DNA of 64,000 nt. Source: Gammaproteobacteria bacterium. GTDB lineage: Bacteria > Pseudomonadota > Gammaproteobacteria > Burkholderiales > Rhodocyclaceae. The notes below the pieces were generated by a model. The model did no database searches, was not told where the DNA came from, and saw only the letters and a program-made list of their open reading frames with translations. The position numbers and the translations under genes were made by a program. Where the stretch lies: contig JAHJPX010000014.1 in assembly GCA_018819515.1 (NCBI GenBank), forward strand, positions 62,001-126,000. The letters run 5' to 3'. Positions within the stretch are counted from its first letter, which is position 1; every line of letters begins with the position of its first letter. Below are positions 49,710 to 58,089 of the stretch, piece by piece.

Positions 49710-50309
49710 ATGAACGCCCCGACCCACTCGCTGCTCGAAGACCTCCAGGCGCTGCTGGCCGGTACCCTGCTCATCTCCCTGGGCGTGAAACTGATCGGCG
49801 ACGCCCAGCTCGTCACCGGCGGCATCGTCGGCCTCGCGCTGCTGCTCGACCACGCCACCTCGTTCGGCTTCGCCACGTTGTTTTTCCTGCTCAACCTTCC
49901 CTTCTACTACCTCGCCTTCAAGCAGATGGGGCGCGCCTTCGTCGTCAAGACGCTGGTCGCCGTCAGCCTGACGGCCGCCTTTGCCGCCCTGATGCCGCGC
50001 GTCCTCGCCATCGGGTCGATCGATCCGTTCTACGCGGCGGCCGTCGGCGGGCTGTTGATGGGCGTCGGCCTGCTGATCCTGTTCCGCCACCAGGCGAGCC
50101 TTGGCGGGCTCAACGTCTTCGTCCTCTACCTGCAGGCGCGTCGCGGCTGGCGCGCCGGCATCGTGCAACTCGGCATCGACGCCGCCATCCTGCTCGCCGC
50201 CATCCCCGTCGTCTCGCTGAAGTCGGTAGCGATTTCACTGATCAGCGCCGCCACCCTGAACCTCTCGCTGGCTATCAACCACCGCCACGACCGCTACATC
50301 GCCGCGTAA
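49710..50309 (+). CDS. YitT family membrane protein
   Basis: The 199-residue protein has five helices and the YitT-type beginning: LLAGTLLISLGVKLIGDAQLVTGGIVGLALLLDHAT, followed by the FLLNLPFYYLAFKQMGRAFVVKT segment. YitT proteins are membrane proteins of unknown transport role. It lacks the cytoplasmic DUF2179 domain of long relatives. The ATG at 49710 was chosen because it fits the first helix. Confidence 0.8.
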   Translation: MNAPTHSLLEDLQALLAGTLLISLGVKLIGDAQLVTGGIVGLALLLDHATSFGFATLFFLLNLPFYYLAFKQMGRAFVVKTLVAVSLTAAFAALMPRVLAIGSIDPFYAAAVGGLLMGVGLLILFRHQASLGGLNVFVLYLQARRGWRAGIVQLGIDAAILLAAIPVVSLKSVAISLISAATLNLSLAINHRHDRYIAA

Positions 50310-50337
50310 CCGCCCGACTGCCGAAAACGGAGCCCTG

Positions 50338-50742
50338 CTACAGGAAGCGGTCGCGCCATTTCGGCACGGCCGGCGGTTCCCTTTCGAGCCAGGCCACGGC
50401 AGATGCCTCGTCCGAGAAGAGCTTGGTCACGTAACCGGCATTGAAAAGGGCCGTGGTGATGAAGTCATGGGATCTGTCGTCCGGTCGTACGAGGAATGCC
50501 GAGCGGGAATCTTTCGGGAAACCGAACCCCGATATCTCCTTGTGTGCGAATTCATAGTTGTCAACCACGGATTGCACGTTCGGCGCGTCCCGAAGGTCGA
50601 ACAGGTATCCGGTCAAATTCTTCTCGACACCGAGGCGGAACGCTTCGGCGCCGCAGCGAGCCCCGATCGCACTCGTCATCGGCACAAGAACCTTGATCAG
50701 GATATATCGACCGCTGCCGGCGACAGATACTTGGTAGTCCAT
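50338..50742 (-). CDS. STAS/SpoIIAA-like small protein
   Basis: The 134-residue protein has an alternating strand-helix order (YQVSVAGSGRYILIKVLVPMTSAIGARCGAEAFRLG, LTGYLFDLRDAPNVQSVVDNYEFAHKEI, AFLVRPDDRSHDFITTALFNAGY) that resembles a STAS/SpoIIAA-like fold. The function is unknown. A longer start is possible at 50793. The gene stop is 29 nt from the convergent YitT gene. Confidence 0.6.
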   Translation of the reverse strand: MDYQVSVAGSGRYILIKVLVPMTSAIGARCGAEAFRLGVEKNLTGYLFDLRDAPNVQSVVDNYEFAHKEISGFGFPKDSRSAFLVRPDDRSHDFITTALFNAGYVTKLFSDEASAVAWLEREPPAVPKWRDRFL

Positions 50743-50890
50743 ACTGATGCCCCATGCACATTGCCACTGCCGGATGGCCGCGACAAGCGGCATGATCCGG
50801 ACACGCCGATAGCATACCTGCAGCGCGGCCGGTTGTCCGCTACTGCGTGAACTTGCTTCGAACTGCCGTTTGCCGTCTTCGCGACACTCG

Positions 50891-50917
50891 AAAAAAGTCA
50901 GCCGTGGCGGTACGCCA
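50891..50917 (+). repeat. Dispersed palindromic repeat, short form
   Basis: In the 281-nt divergent gap between the STAS-like gene and the small membrane protein gene. Nothing else is recognisable in that gap. Confidence 0.85.
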
Positions 50918-51023
50918 AGGTGATGGACGACACCCGTCCGTTCGCCGGCGGTGGGCGGACACCGGCCGACAACGGAACGGATGCGCGTAAACTGCGGGTA
51001 TCTTCCCGTGGAAATATCGTCCC

Positions 51024-51344
51024 ATGCGCAATTCCCCCTTCACCGTTCAAGACGCCAGCCCGCTGCAGAAGGTGCTCACCTTCGTCGTCGGCGGGGTGCT
51101 CCTGGTGCTCGGCCTGATGTTCTCCGCCGTGGTCGTCGTCGCCGGTATTGTCATCGGCCTGATCGTCTGGGGCTATCTGTGGTGGAAGACGCGCGAGCTT
51201 CGCCGCGCGATGCGCGAGGCGCAAAGCACCGCCTATTCGACAACGCGCACCGACGGCAACATCATCGAAGGCGAAGCGGTGGTCGTCGAGGAAATCCGCA
51301 CGACGGAACGGGTAGAGGGCGCGGACGAAAACCGGAAGGGCTGA
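51024..51344 (+). CDS. Small membrane protein of unknown function
   Basis: The 106-residue protein has one long or two short helices (VLTFVVGGVLLVLGLMFSAVVVVAGIVIGLIVWGYLWW) followed by a charged, basic then acidic cytoplasmic tail (VVEEIRTTERVEG). No family is recognised; it may be a membrane anchor. Confidence 0.6.
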   Translation: MRNSPFTVQDASPLQKVLTFVVGGVLLVLGLMFSAVVVVAGIVIGLIVWGYLWWKTRELRRAMREAQSTAYSTTRTDGNIIEGEAVVVEEIRTTERVEGADENRKG

Positions 51345-51368
51345 AGCGCGCCGCAGACGGCGCTCGAT

Positions 51369-51393
51369 ATAAGTCAGCCACGGCGATACGCCG
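51369..51393 (+). repeat. Dispersed palindromic repeat, short form
   Basis: Variant copy (AAGTCAGCCACGGCGATACGCC), 24 nt after the small membrane protein stop. Confidence 0.75.
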
Positions 51394-51503
51394 GAAGCGG
51401 GCGATTTTCACCGCGGCGTTTCGATCTTGACCGGGATCATTCTTTTCCCGGACACGGTGTCCCATCATCGGCGCCTTGCACCGAAACAACGGACGACGAA
51501 CAC

Positions 51504-52691
51504 ATGGCGTTGATACCTCTTCAGGAACCGTCGCGAAGCCACGGCGCGGACAGGACTTTCGCCCTCTGGCGCCTGGGCTTCCGACCCTTCTATCTAGCCG
51601 CGGCCGCGTTTGCCGCCATCGCCGTGCCGGCCTGGGCGGCGGTGCTCGCGGGTGCCGTGAGCCCGCCGATGGCGGGCATCTGGTGGCACGCGCACGAAAT
51701 GATCTTCGGCTTCGCCGCCGCCGTGGTGACGGGATTCCTGTTCACCGCCGGGCGCAACTGGACGGGCCTGCCGACACCGACAGGCGGGACGCTGGCGGCG
51801 CTGGCCGTGCTGTGGCTGGCCGGCCGCCTGTTCATGGCGGTCGCGCCGGGCGGCGTCGGCGCAGCGGTCGACTTCGCCCTGGTGCCGGTCGTGGCGGCCT
51901 TGCTGGCCCGCGTGCTGTGGCGCGCCGGCAACCGGCGCAACTACATCATCGTCGTCATTCTGGCGCTGCTGTCGCTCGCCAATCTCGCCTTCCACCTCGG
52001 CCGGCTTGGGTTGCTTGCGATCGACCCGCTGGCGGCGCTACATGCGGCGCTCGCCGTGCTGATCGTGCTGGAAACCACGATCGGCGGCCGCGTCATTCCC
52101 TCGTTCACCGCCAGTGCGCTCAAGGGCGTCCGGCAGTGGCAGCGGCGCTGGCTGGACGTTGCGGCGATCTCTTCATCGGCGCTGGCGCTGGGCGCCTGGG
52201 CGCTGGCGCCCGGCACGGTGGCGGCCCTGCTCGCGGCGTTGGCGGCCGCCTTGCAGTTCGTCCGCTGCGCCGGCTGGAATCCGTGGGCAACGCGGCGGCA
52301 GCCATTGCTTTGGGTGCTGCACGCCTCGCACCTCTGGATTCCGGTCGGTCTGGCGCTCATCGCCACCGCGCAACTCGGCTGACTGCCGCTTTCGGCGGGG
52401 ATCCACGCCCTGACGATCGGCGCCACCGGCGGCCTCATCATCGGCATGGTGACGCGCACGGCGCTCGGCCATACGGGCCGGCAGATCGTGGCGACCCGCA
52501 TCGAGACGGCCGCCTTCGCGCTCGTGCAGCTTGCCGCGGTCGTCAGGGTAACGACGGTAGTCGCCGGACCCGGCGCGGGCCTCGCCGGCATCCACGCCGC
52601 GGCGGCTTGCTGGACGCTCGCCTTCCTTCTCTATCTGTGGCGCTACGCGCCCTTCCTCTTCCGCCCGCGCATCGACGGCCAGCCGGGCTGA
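51504..52691 (+). pseudogene. NnrS family protein interrupted by an in-frame TGA
   Basis: The frame 51504-52382 gives 292 residues of an NnrS-type multi-helix protein (LWRLGFRPFYLAAAAFA; WWHAHEMIFGFAAAVVTGFLFTA; GGRVIPSFTASAL). It stops at a TGA (52380-52382) and continues in the same frame for 102 more sense codons to 52691: HALTIGATGGLIIGMVTRTALGHTGR and LFLYLWRYAPFLFRPR-like end, the normal NnrS C-terminus. NnrS proteins are haem/copper-linked membrane proteins tied to NO stress and denitrification. A TGG-to-TGA (Trp) change is the simplest cause. No restart codon or frameshift is needed. Confidence 0.85.
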
Positions 52692-52706
52692 GCAAGCGGC
52701 CGTGCC

Positions 52707-52730
52707 GAAAGTCAGCCGTGGTGGTACGCC
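52707..52730 (+). repeat. Dispersed palindromic repeat, short form
   Basis: Lies between the interrupted nnrS gene and the stop of the hyfI-like gene (52732), abutting the latter. Confidence 0.8.
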
Positions 52731-52731
52731 A

Positions 52732-53274
52732 TTAGCGGCGTTTTACCGCGGCGAGGATGCCTTCCATGAGCGCGATCGGCGTCGGCGGGCAGCCGGGGAC
52801 GCGCACATCGACGGCGACGACGTTTTCGACCGGGCCGCAGGTAGCGTAGTTTTCGTTGAACAGTTGGCCGACTTCGCCGCAGCCGCAACCGCAATCGCCG
52901 ACGGCGACGACCAGCTTGGGATCGGGCGTGCAGTCGTAGGCGATGCGCAGGGCGTTCTCCATGTTCTTGGTGACCGGGCCGGTGACCAGCAGCATGTCGG
53001 CGTGGCGCGGGCTGGCGACGAACTTGATGCCGCGCCCTTCGAGGTTGTAGTAGGCGTTGTTGAGCGCGTGGATTTCCAGTTCGCAGCCATTGCACGAGCC
53101 GGCATCGACTTCGCGGATGGTCAGCGCGCGGCCGAGGATGGCGAGGATTTCGTCGTTCAGTCGATCGATTTCGCCCTCGCCCTCGGCGTGCTGCTCACGC
53201 TCGCCCGGCTCGATGCGCGGCAGCGGCTCGGTAAGGTTTCCGGTGCGGAGGATGCGCCAGAGCAGCGAGATCAC
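52732..53274 (-). CDS. Ehr/Hyf-like complex, NuoB/HyfI-type small subunit
   Basis: The 180-residue protein carries all four candidate [4Fe-4S] cluster ligands: Cys61 and Cys64 in SCNGCELEI, Cys128 (with 130 and 132) in GDCGCGCGEV, and Cys162 in VPGCPPTP. It starts at a GTG (53272-53274) that overlaps the stop of the large-subunit gene. It corresponds to HyfI/NuoB and would accept electrons in the peripheral arm. As it lies last in transcription order, the order B-C-E-F-G-I matches hydrogenase-4 without A, D and H. Confidence 0.9.
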   Translation of the reverse strand: MISLLWRILRTGNLTEPLPRIEPGEREQHAEGEGEIDRLNDEILAILGRALTIREVDAGSCNGCELEIHALNNAYYNLEGRGIKFVASPRHADMLLVTGPVTKNMENALRIAYDCTPDPKLVVAVGDCGCGCGEVGQLFNENYATCGPVENVVAVDVRVPGCPPTPIALMEGILAAVKRR

Positions 53275-54851
53275 AGGTCGGCCCCCGAATACGAAAGGTT
53301 GAACGACTTGTTGATGAGCGGAAAGTCCGGAACGATGTCTTTCAGCACAGCATGTTCCAGCGCCGGCCAGATTTGCCACGAGGGATCGTGCGGATGGGCA
53401 CGGGCAATGCGGCCTTCGCCGTCGAGTTGTACACCGACAATGACTTCGCCGCGCCAGCCTTCGACGACGCCGAGGCCGGCGGCGTTCGGCACCGGTGCAA
53501 CTTCGGCGCGTACGTCGCCCTCGGGCAGACCGGCGCAAAGTTCCTTGATCAGGCGCAGCGATTCGAACACCTCGTCGAAGCGGACGGCGACGCGCGCGGC
53601 GACGTCGCCGCGCTCGTCGGTGGCCGGCCGCACGCCCAGCGCGTCGTAGGGCGCGGGCGGTATGTAGCCCTGTCGGTGGCAGCGGCCGTCGAGAATGATG
53701 CCGGTGCAGCGCGCCGCAACACCAGTGAGCGACAGTTCGCGCGCCAGCTCCGCGGTGATCGGGCCGAGCGTCATGAAGCGGTCCTGTAGTCCGGGGTGCT
53801 GGTCGTAGATGGCGCGCAGCGCCTTCACCTGGCGATCGATGGCGTCGCACTGTTCGACGACGAGGCGCAGTGCGGCGGCGTCGAGGTCCACTGCAACGCC
53901 GCCGGGGACGATGCGGTCCATGTTGTAACGATGACCGAACAGCTGCGCGTTGAGACGCAGCCAGTCTTCCTTGAGGCGCATGAACTGCGTCAGGCCGAAG
54001 GCGAAGGCGGCATCGTTGCCGAGCGCGCCGAGGTCGCCGAGGTGGTTGGCGACACGCTCGCGTTCGAGCATCAGGGCGCGCAGGCCGAGCGCTCGCGGTG
54101 GAACGGCGACGCCGCAGGCGGTTTCGAGCGCGGTAGCGTAGGCCCAGGCGTAAGTGCAAGTGGAATCGCCCGAAACCCGGCCGACCAGCCTGGCGCCGGT
54201 AGCAAGATCGGCGCCGATCAGGCGGTGCTCGACGCCCTTGTGCTGGTAGCCGAGGCGCTGCTCCAGACGCAACACGCGCTCACCGATCACCGAAAAGCGG
54301 AAGTGGCCCGGCTCGATGATGCCGGCGTGGATGGGGCCGACGGGAATCTCGTGGGCGCCCTCGCCGCCGATCTGGACGAAATCGTAGTCGCTGGGCAGGT
54401 TGGGGAAGCCGACGCCCATGCCGACCTCGTGCACGGTGTCGTAGCGCAGCGGATGCCAGCTTTCGGGCCAGGCGCCGTGGCGCAGCCATGGCCGCTGGTC
54501 GCCACCGTCGGGCGTAATGCCGACGAGATCGCGGGTGGCACGCTGCATGCGGCTGGCAGTCGGGAAAATGCCGGAAAGATCGGGATAGAACGGACAGTCG
54601 GCGCCGCTGGCGGGCAGGTCGAGCGTTACCCAGGCATGTCCCTCTTCGAGGCCGAACACGCAGTGGAGCCGGTAGCAGCCGTCTTCGCGCCGCCTGTCCT
54701 CGCCCCAGATGGCGGCGATGCGGCCTTCGTGACGATGAACGGAAACGGCGAAACGCTGCAAATCCTCGCCATCCATCGCCCGGCCGCGCCATACCGGGGC
54801 GCCATTGCCCGGCTGCGGCGAAAACTCGATGGGTTCGGCGTGGAAGAGCAT
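53271..54851 (-). CDS. Ehr/Hyf-like complex, NuoCD/HyfG-type large subunit without NiFe cysteines
   Basis: The 526-residue protein fuses a NuoC-like N-terminal domain (about residues 1-120) to a NuoD/hydrogenase-large-like part (about 140-526: EIPVGPIHAGIIEPGHFRFSV; GYQHKGVEHRL; LERERVANHLGDLGALGNDAAFAF). Where NiFe hydrogenases have RxCGxC, this protein reads VGRVSGDST with Ser227 and Ser230, and no DPCxxC pair occurs at the C-terminus (ends SFNLSYSGADL). It thus belongs to the energy-converting hydrogenase-related (Ehr) type and should not evolve H2. The quinone-pocket His and Asp candidates of NuoD have not been verified. Confidence 0.9.
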   Translation of the reverse strand: MLFHAEPIEFSPQPGNGAPVWRGRAMDGEDLQRFAVSVHRHEGRIAAIWGEDRRREDGCYRLHCVFGLEEGHAWVTLDLPASGADCPFYPDLSGIFPTASRMQRATRDLVGITPDGGDQRPWLRHGAWPESWHPLRYDTVHEVGMGVGFPNLPSDYDFVQIGGEGAHEIPVGPIHAGIIEPGHFRFSVIGERVLRLEQRLGYQHKGVEHRLIGADLATGARLVGRVSGDSTCTYAWAYATALETACGVAVPPRALGLRALMLERERVANHLGDLGALGNDAAFAFGLTQFMRLKEDWLRLNAQLFGHRYNMDRIVPGGVAVDLDAAALRLVVEQCDAIDRQVKALRAIYDQHPGLQDRFMTLGPITAELARELSLTGVAARCTGIILDGRCHRQGYIPPAPYDALGVRPATDERGDVAARVAVRFDEVFESLRLIKELCAGLPEGDVRAEVAPVPNAAGLGVVEGWRGEVIVGVQLDGEGRIARAHPHDPSWQIWPALEHAVLKDIVPDFPLINKSFNLSYSGADL

Positions 54852-54979
54852 CAATGACCTCCGCGCAGTCCGGCCGCCGGGCCGCCCCAAGGCCGGACGG
54901 CACGTTCGCGGAGCGAACACCCGCGCAGGCGATCGACCGAAGCGTCCCGTGATCGACGAGCGGAGCGAGCTTGCGGGCT

Positions 54980-54997
54980 CTCCCCCGCGAGGGGGAG
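54980..54997. other. Seven-bp stem-loop with GCGA tetraloop in the Ehr gap
   Basis: CTCCCCC pairs with GGGGGAG around GCGA inside the 163-nt gap between the hyfF-like and hyfG-like genes. It may affect mRNA decay or translation of the distal part of the operon. No T-run follows, so a classical terminator is unlikely. Confidence 0.45.
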
Positions 54998-55014
54998 TCG
55001 GAGGGGGCGGGCTA

Positions 55015-56475
55015 TCATCCCAGCATCCTCGCGGCTTCCTGGAACCAGCGCGTCAGATAGGGGGGGATCCAGAGGCCCAGCATCAGCACAATCGCCAGGT
55101 GCAGGAACACCGGCGTAATCGCCGGCGCGTGCGGCAGGCGCTTGGCGTGCGTCTCGCCGAACACCATCGGCTGCACCTTGCCGAAGATCTGCGCGAAGGC
55201 AACGCCGAGCGCCAGCAGCAGGATGGGCGTCGCCCATGGGTGGTACTTCATGGCGTGGGTGAGGATCATGAACTCGCTGGCGAAGACGCCGAATGGCGGC
55301 ATGCCGAGGATGGCCAGCGTGCCGAGCATCAGGCCCCAGCCGATCACCGGATTGATGCGGACCAGGCCGCGGATATCCGCCATCAGTTGCGTGCCGGATT
55401 TTTGCGTGGCGTGCCCGACGGCGAAGAAGATGGCCGACTTGGTCAGCGAGTGCATGGTCATGTGCAGCAGGCCGGCGAAGTTGGCCACCGCGCCGCCCAT
55501 GCCGAAGGCGAAGGTGATCAGGCCCATGTGCTCGATCGACGAGTAGGCGAACATGCGCTTGATGTCCTTCTGCCGGCCGAGGAAGAAGGCGGCCATCAGC
55601 AGGGTCAGCAGGCCGAAGCCCATCATCAGGTTGCCGGCGAAGTCGCCGCCGATGGCACCGTCGGCCAGCACTTTGCTGCGCAGGACGGCGTAGAGCGCGA
55701 CGTTGAGCAGCAGGCCGGAAAGCACTGCCGAAACGGGCGTCGGACCTTCGGCATGGGCGTCGGGCAGCCAGTTGTGCAGCGGCGCCAGACCGACCTTGGT
55801 GCCATAACCGACGAGCAGAAAGATGAAGGAGAGGACCATGATGCTCGGATCGAGTTCACCCCTGACTTCGACCAGGTGCGTCCACAACAACGCGTTGCCT
55901 GTCTCGCCGAGCACGCGCTCGGCGGCGAAGTAGAGCAGGATGGTGCCGAACAGCGCCTGGGCGATGCCGACGCCGCAGAGGATGAAGTACTTCCAGGCCG
56001 CCTCCAGCGAGGCTGGCGTACGGTAGAGCGAAACCAGCAGCACGGTGGTCAGCGTCGCCGCTTCCATCGCCACCCAGAGGATGCCCATGTTGTTGGTGGT
56101 CAGCGCCACCAGCATGGTGAACATGAAGAGCTGGAACATGCTCTTGTAGAGACGCAGGCGCGCGACCGTGAGTCTGCCGTGCTCGTGCTCGTTCTTCATG
56201 TAGGGGCCGGAGAAGATGCTGGTGGTCATGCCGACGAAGGCGGTCAGCGTGACGAAGAAGACGTTCATCGAATCGATGAAGAACTGCTCGCCCATCGCGA
56301 AGCGCGGGCCGTTGGTGATGATGTCGGCGGTGAGCAGCGCCGCGGCGAAGAACGTGCAGCCACTGGCGATGACGTTGAGGTTGGGCGCCCACTTGCGCTC
56401 GCCGATCACCGTCAACAGCGCGCCGCTGACGAGGGGAATGGCGAGCATGGCAACGAAGATATCCAGCTCAGCCAT
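55015..56475 (-). CDS. Ehr/Hyf-like complex, HyfF-type (NuoN/NuoM-like) membrane subunit
   Basis: The 486-residue protein has about 13-14 helices of the Mrp-antiporter type found in complex I, with the GILWVAMEAATLTTVLLVSLYR helix (conserved Glu), KVGLAPLHNWLPDAHAEGPTPVSAVLSGLLLN (Lys and His) and FAYSSIEHMGLITFAFG. It should belong to the ion-translocating arm. It overlaps the hyfE-like gene by 8 nt and is followed by a 163-nt gap that breaks the otherwise overlapping operon. Confidence 0.9.
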   Translation of the reverse strand: MAELDIFVAMLAIPLVSGALLTVIGERKWAPNLNVIASGCTFFAAALLTADIITNGPRFAMGEQFFIDSMNVFFVTLTAFVGMTTSIFSGPYMKNEHEHGRLTVARLRLYKSMFQLFMFTMLVALTTNNMGILWVAMEAATLTTVLLVSLYRTPASLEAAWKYFILCGVGIAQALFGTILLYFAAERVLGETGNALLWTHLVEVRGELDPSIMVLSFIFLLVGYGTKVGLAPLHNWLPDAHAEGPTPVSAVLSGLLLNVALYAVLRSKVLADGAIGGDFAGNLMMGFGLLTLLMAAFFLGRQKDIKRMFAYSSIEHMGLITFAFGMGGAVANFAGLLHMTMHSLTKSAIFFAVGHATQKSGTQLMADIRGLVRINPVIGWGLMLGTLAILGMPPFGVFASEFMILTHAMKYHPWATPILLLALGVAFAQIFGKVQPMVFGETHAKRLPHAPAITPVFLHLAIVLMLGLWIPPYLTRWFQEAARMLG

Positions 56476-57136
56476 CCTTGAGTTTCTCCATGTGGCTGAT
56501 GTCCAGGCTGTCGAACTGGTCGCGGATCTGGAAGAAGAAGACACCGAGGATGATGACGCCGACCAGCACGTCGAGCGCGATGCCGAGCTCGACCACCATC
56601 GGCATGCCGTAGGTGGCGCTGGTGGCGGCGAGGAACAGGCCGTTCTCCATGGCCAGGAAGCCAACCACCTGCGGGATTGCCTTGGTGCGCGTGATCATCA
56701 TCACGAAGGCGAGCATGACCACAGCCAGCGCGATACCCAGCGTGCCGCGACTGACGGTCTGCGACAGCAGCGAAATCGGCTGGGCGACGTTGAAGGCGAT
56801 CATCACGAGCACGACGCCGACCAGCATGGTGGTCGGCACGTTGACCAGCGATTCGACGTCCCATTTCACGTAGAGCTTGCGCACCAGCCGGTGCAGGATC
56901 CACGGCAGCAGAATCGCCTTCAGCGCCAGCGTCAGGCCAGCCGAATAGTAGAGATGATGCTGCCCGGTGGTCACCGCGACTATCAGAGTGGACAGGCAAA
57001 GCACCAACCCCTGCAAGGCGAACAGGTTGATCAGTTGCATCACCCGGCGTTGCGCCAGCATGGCGAACGCCAGCAGCAGAATGACGGAGGCGCAGAGGTT
57101 AATGAGCTGCGCGGAGAGGGGAATGATCGCGCTCAT
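56468..57136 (-). CDS. Ehr/Hyf-like complex, HyfE-type membrane subunit
   Basis: The 222-residue protein has about seven hydrophobic helices and the HyfE pattern (RRVMQLINLFALQGLVLCLSTLIVAVTTGQHHLYYSAG; GFLAMENGLFLAATSATYGMPMVVELGIALDVL). HyfE fuses NuoJ/NuoK-like elements; the Glu in LAMENG and VVELGIALD corresponds to conserved membrane acidic residues. It overlaps both neighbours by 4-8 nt. Confidence 0.9.
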   Translation of the reverse strand: MSAIIPLSAQLINLCASVILLLAFAMLAQRRVMQLINLFALQGLVLCLSTLIVAVTTGQHHLYYSAGLTLALKAILLPWILHRLVRKLYVKWDVESLVNVPTTMLVGVVLVMIAFNVAQPISLLSQTVSRGTLGIALAVVMLAFVMMITRTKAIPQVVGFLAMENGLFLAATSATYGMPMVVELGIALDVLVGVIILGVFFFQIRDQFDSLDISHMEKLKDG

Positions 57137-58089
57137 ACGCGCGTCTCCAGAAGCAGCCTGACGAGCAGGCCGAGCACCGCCAACAGGAAAGCGGTACCGA
57201 GAAATTCCGGCGCGCGGAAGATGCGCATCTTGGCGTTCACCGTTTCGATCAGCGCGAGCACGAAGCCGCCGATACCGAGCTTCAGCAGCAATAGCGGGAT
57301 AGCACCGATCAGCCCGAGGAAGTTATCCTTCTCGGCGATGCCCCACGGGAAGAACAGCGCCAGACCGAGGCAGGAATAGGCGTAGAGCTTGAGGCTGGCC
57401 GCCCACTCGATCAGCGCCAGATGGCGGCCGGAGTACTCGAGGATCATCGCCTCGTGGATCATGGTCAGTTCGAGGTGAGTGGCCGGATTATCCACCGGCA
57501 CGCGGGCGTTTTCGGCCAGCGAGATCATGGTGAAGGCAATGCCGGCGAAGGCCAGGCTCGGGTAGATGATAAAGTCGCGGTGTGCCAGGGTCTCGACGAT
57601 GGTGGCGACCGAGGTCGATTGCGAAATCATCGCGGTGGTGAAGATGACCATCAGCAGCGCCGGCTCGGCGAGGAAACCGATCAGCATTTCACGCCGCCCA
57701 CCCAGGCTGCCGAACGAGGTGCCGATATCCATCGCCGCCAGCGAAATGAAGATGCGCGCCAGGCCGAATACGCCGACCAGCGCCAGCATGTCGGCGGCCG
57801 GCGCGAACGGCAGGTCGGTGGACAGGCTGGGAATGATGGCGCAGGCAAGCAGCATGCAGCCGAAGATGACGAAGGGCGCGGTGCGGAACAACGACGAGGC
57901 ACTATGCGCCATCACCACGTCCTTGCGGAACAGCTTGTGCAGCATGAAATAGGGCTGCAGCAGCGGCGGCGCCGAACGGCTCTGCAGCACGGCGCGGCAC
58001 TGGTTGACCCAACCGGTCAGCAGGGGCGCCAGCACCAGCGCCAGCGCGATGGCGAACAATTGGCCGAGCAGACCAGAAATGGAAATCAT
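57133..58089 (-). CDS. Ehr/Hyf-like complex, HyfC-type (NuoH-like) membrane subunit
   Basis: The 318-residue protein has about eight helices and NuoH-type signatures (LQPYFMLHKLFRKDVVMAHSAS; AENARVPVDNPATHLELTMIHEAMILEYSGRHLALIEWAAS with conserved acidic residues). NuoH-like subunits link the quinone or electron-transfer module to the antiporter-like subunits. It overlaps both neighbours by 4 nt. Confidence 0.9.
   Translation of the reverse strand: MISISGLLGQLFAIALALVLAPLLTGWVNQCRAVLQSRSAPPLLQPYFMLHKLFRKDVVMAHSASSLFRTAPFVIFGCMLLACAIIPSLSTDLPFAPAADMLALVGVFGLARIFISLAAMDIGTSFGSLGGRREMLIGFLAEPALLMVIFTTAMISQSTSVATIVETLAHRDFIIYPSLAFAGIAFTMISLAENARVPVDNPATHLELTMIHEAMILEYSGRHLALIEWAASLKLYAYSCLGLALFFPWGIAEKDNFLGLIGAIPLLLLKLGIGGFVLALIETVNAKMRIFRAPEFLGTAFLLAVLGLLVRLLLETRV

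Noticed and set aside
52380..52382. In-frame TGA in nnrS as a selenocysteine codon
   Set aside because: There is no SECIS-like structure that I can see, the family has no known Sec or Cys position here, and a TGG-to-TGA change explains it simply.
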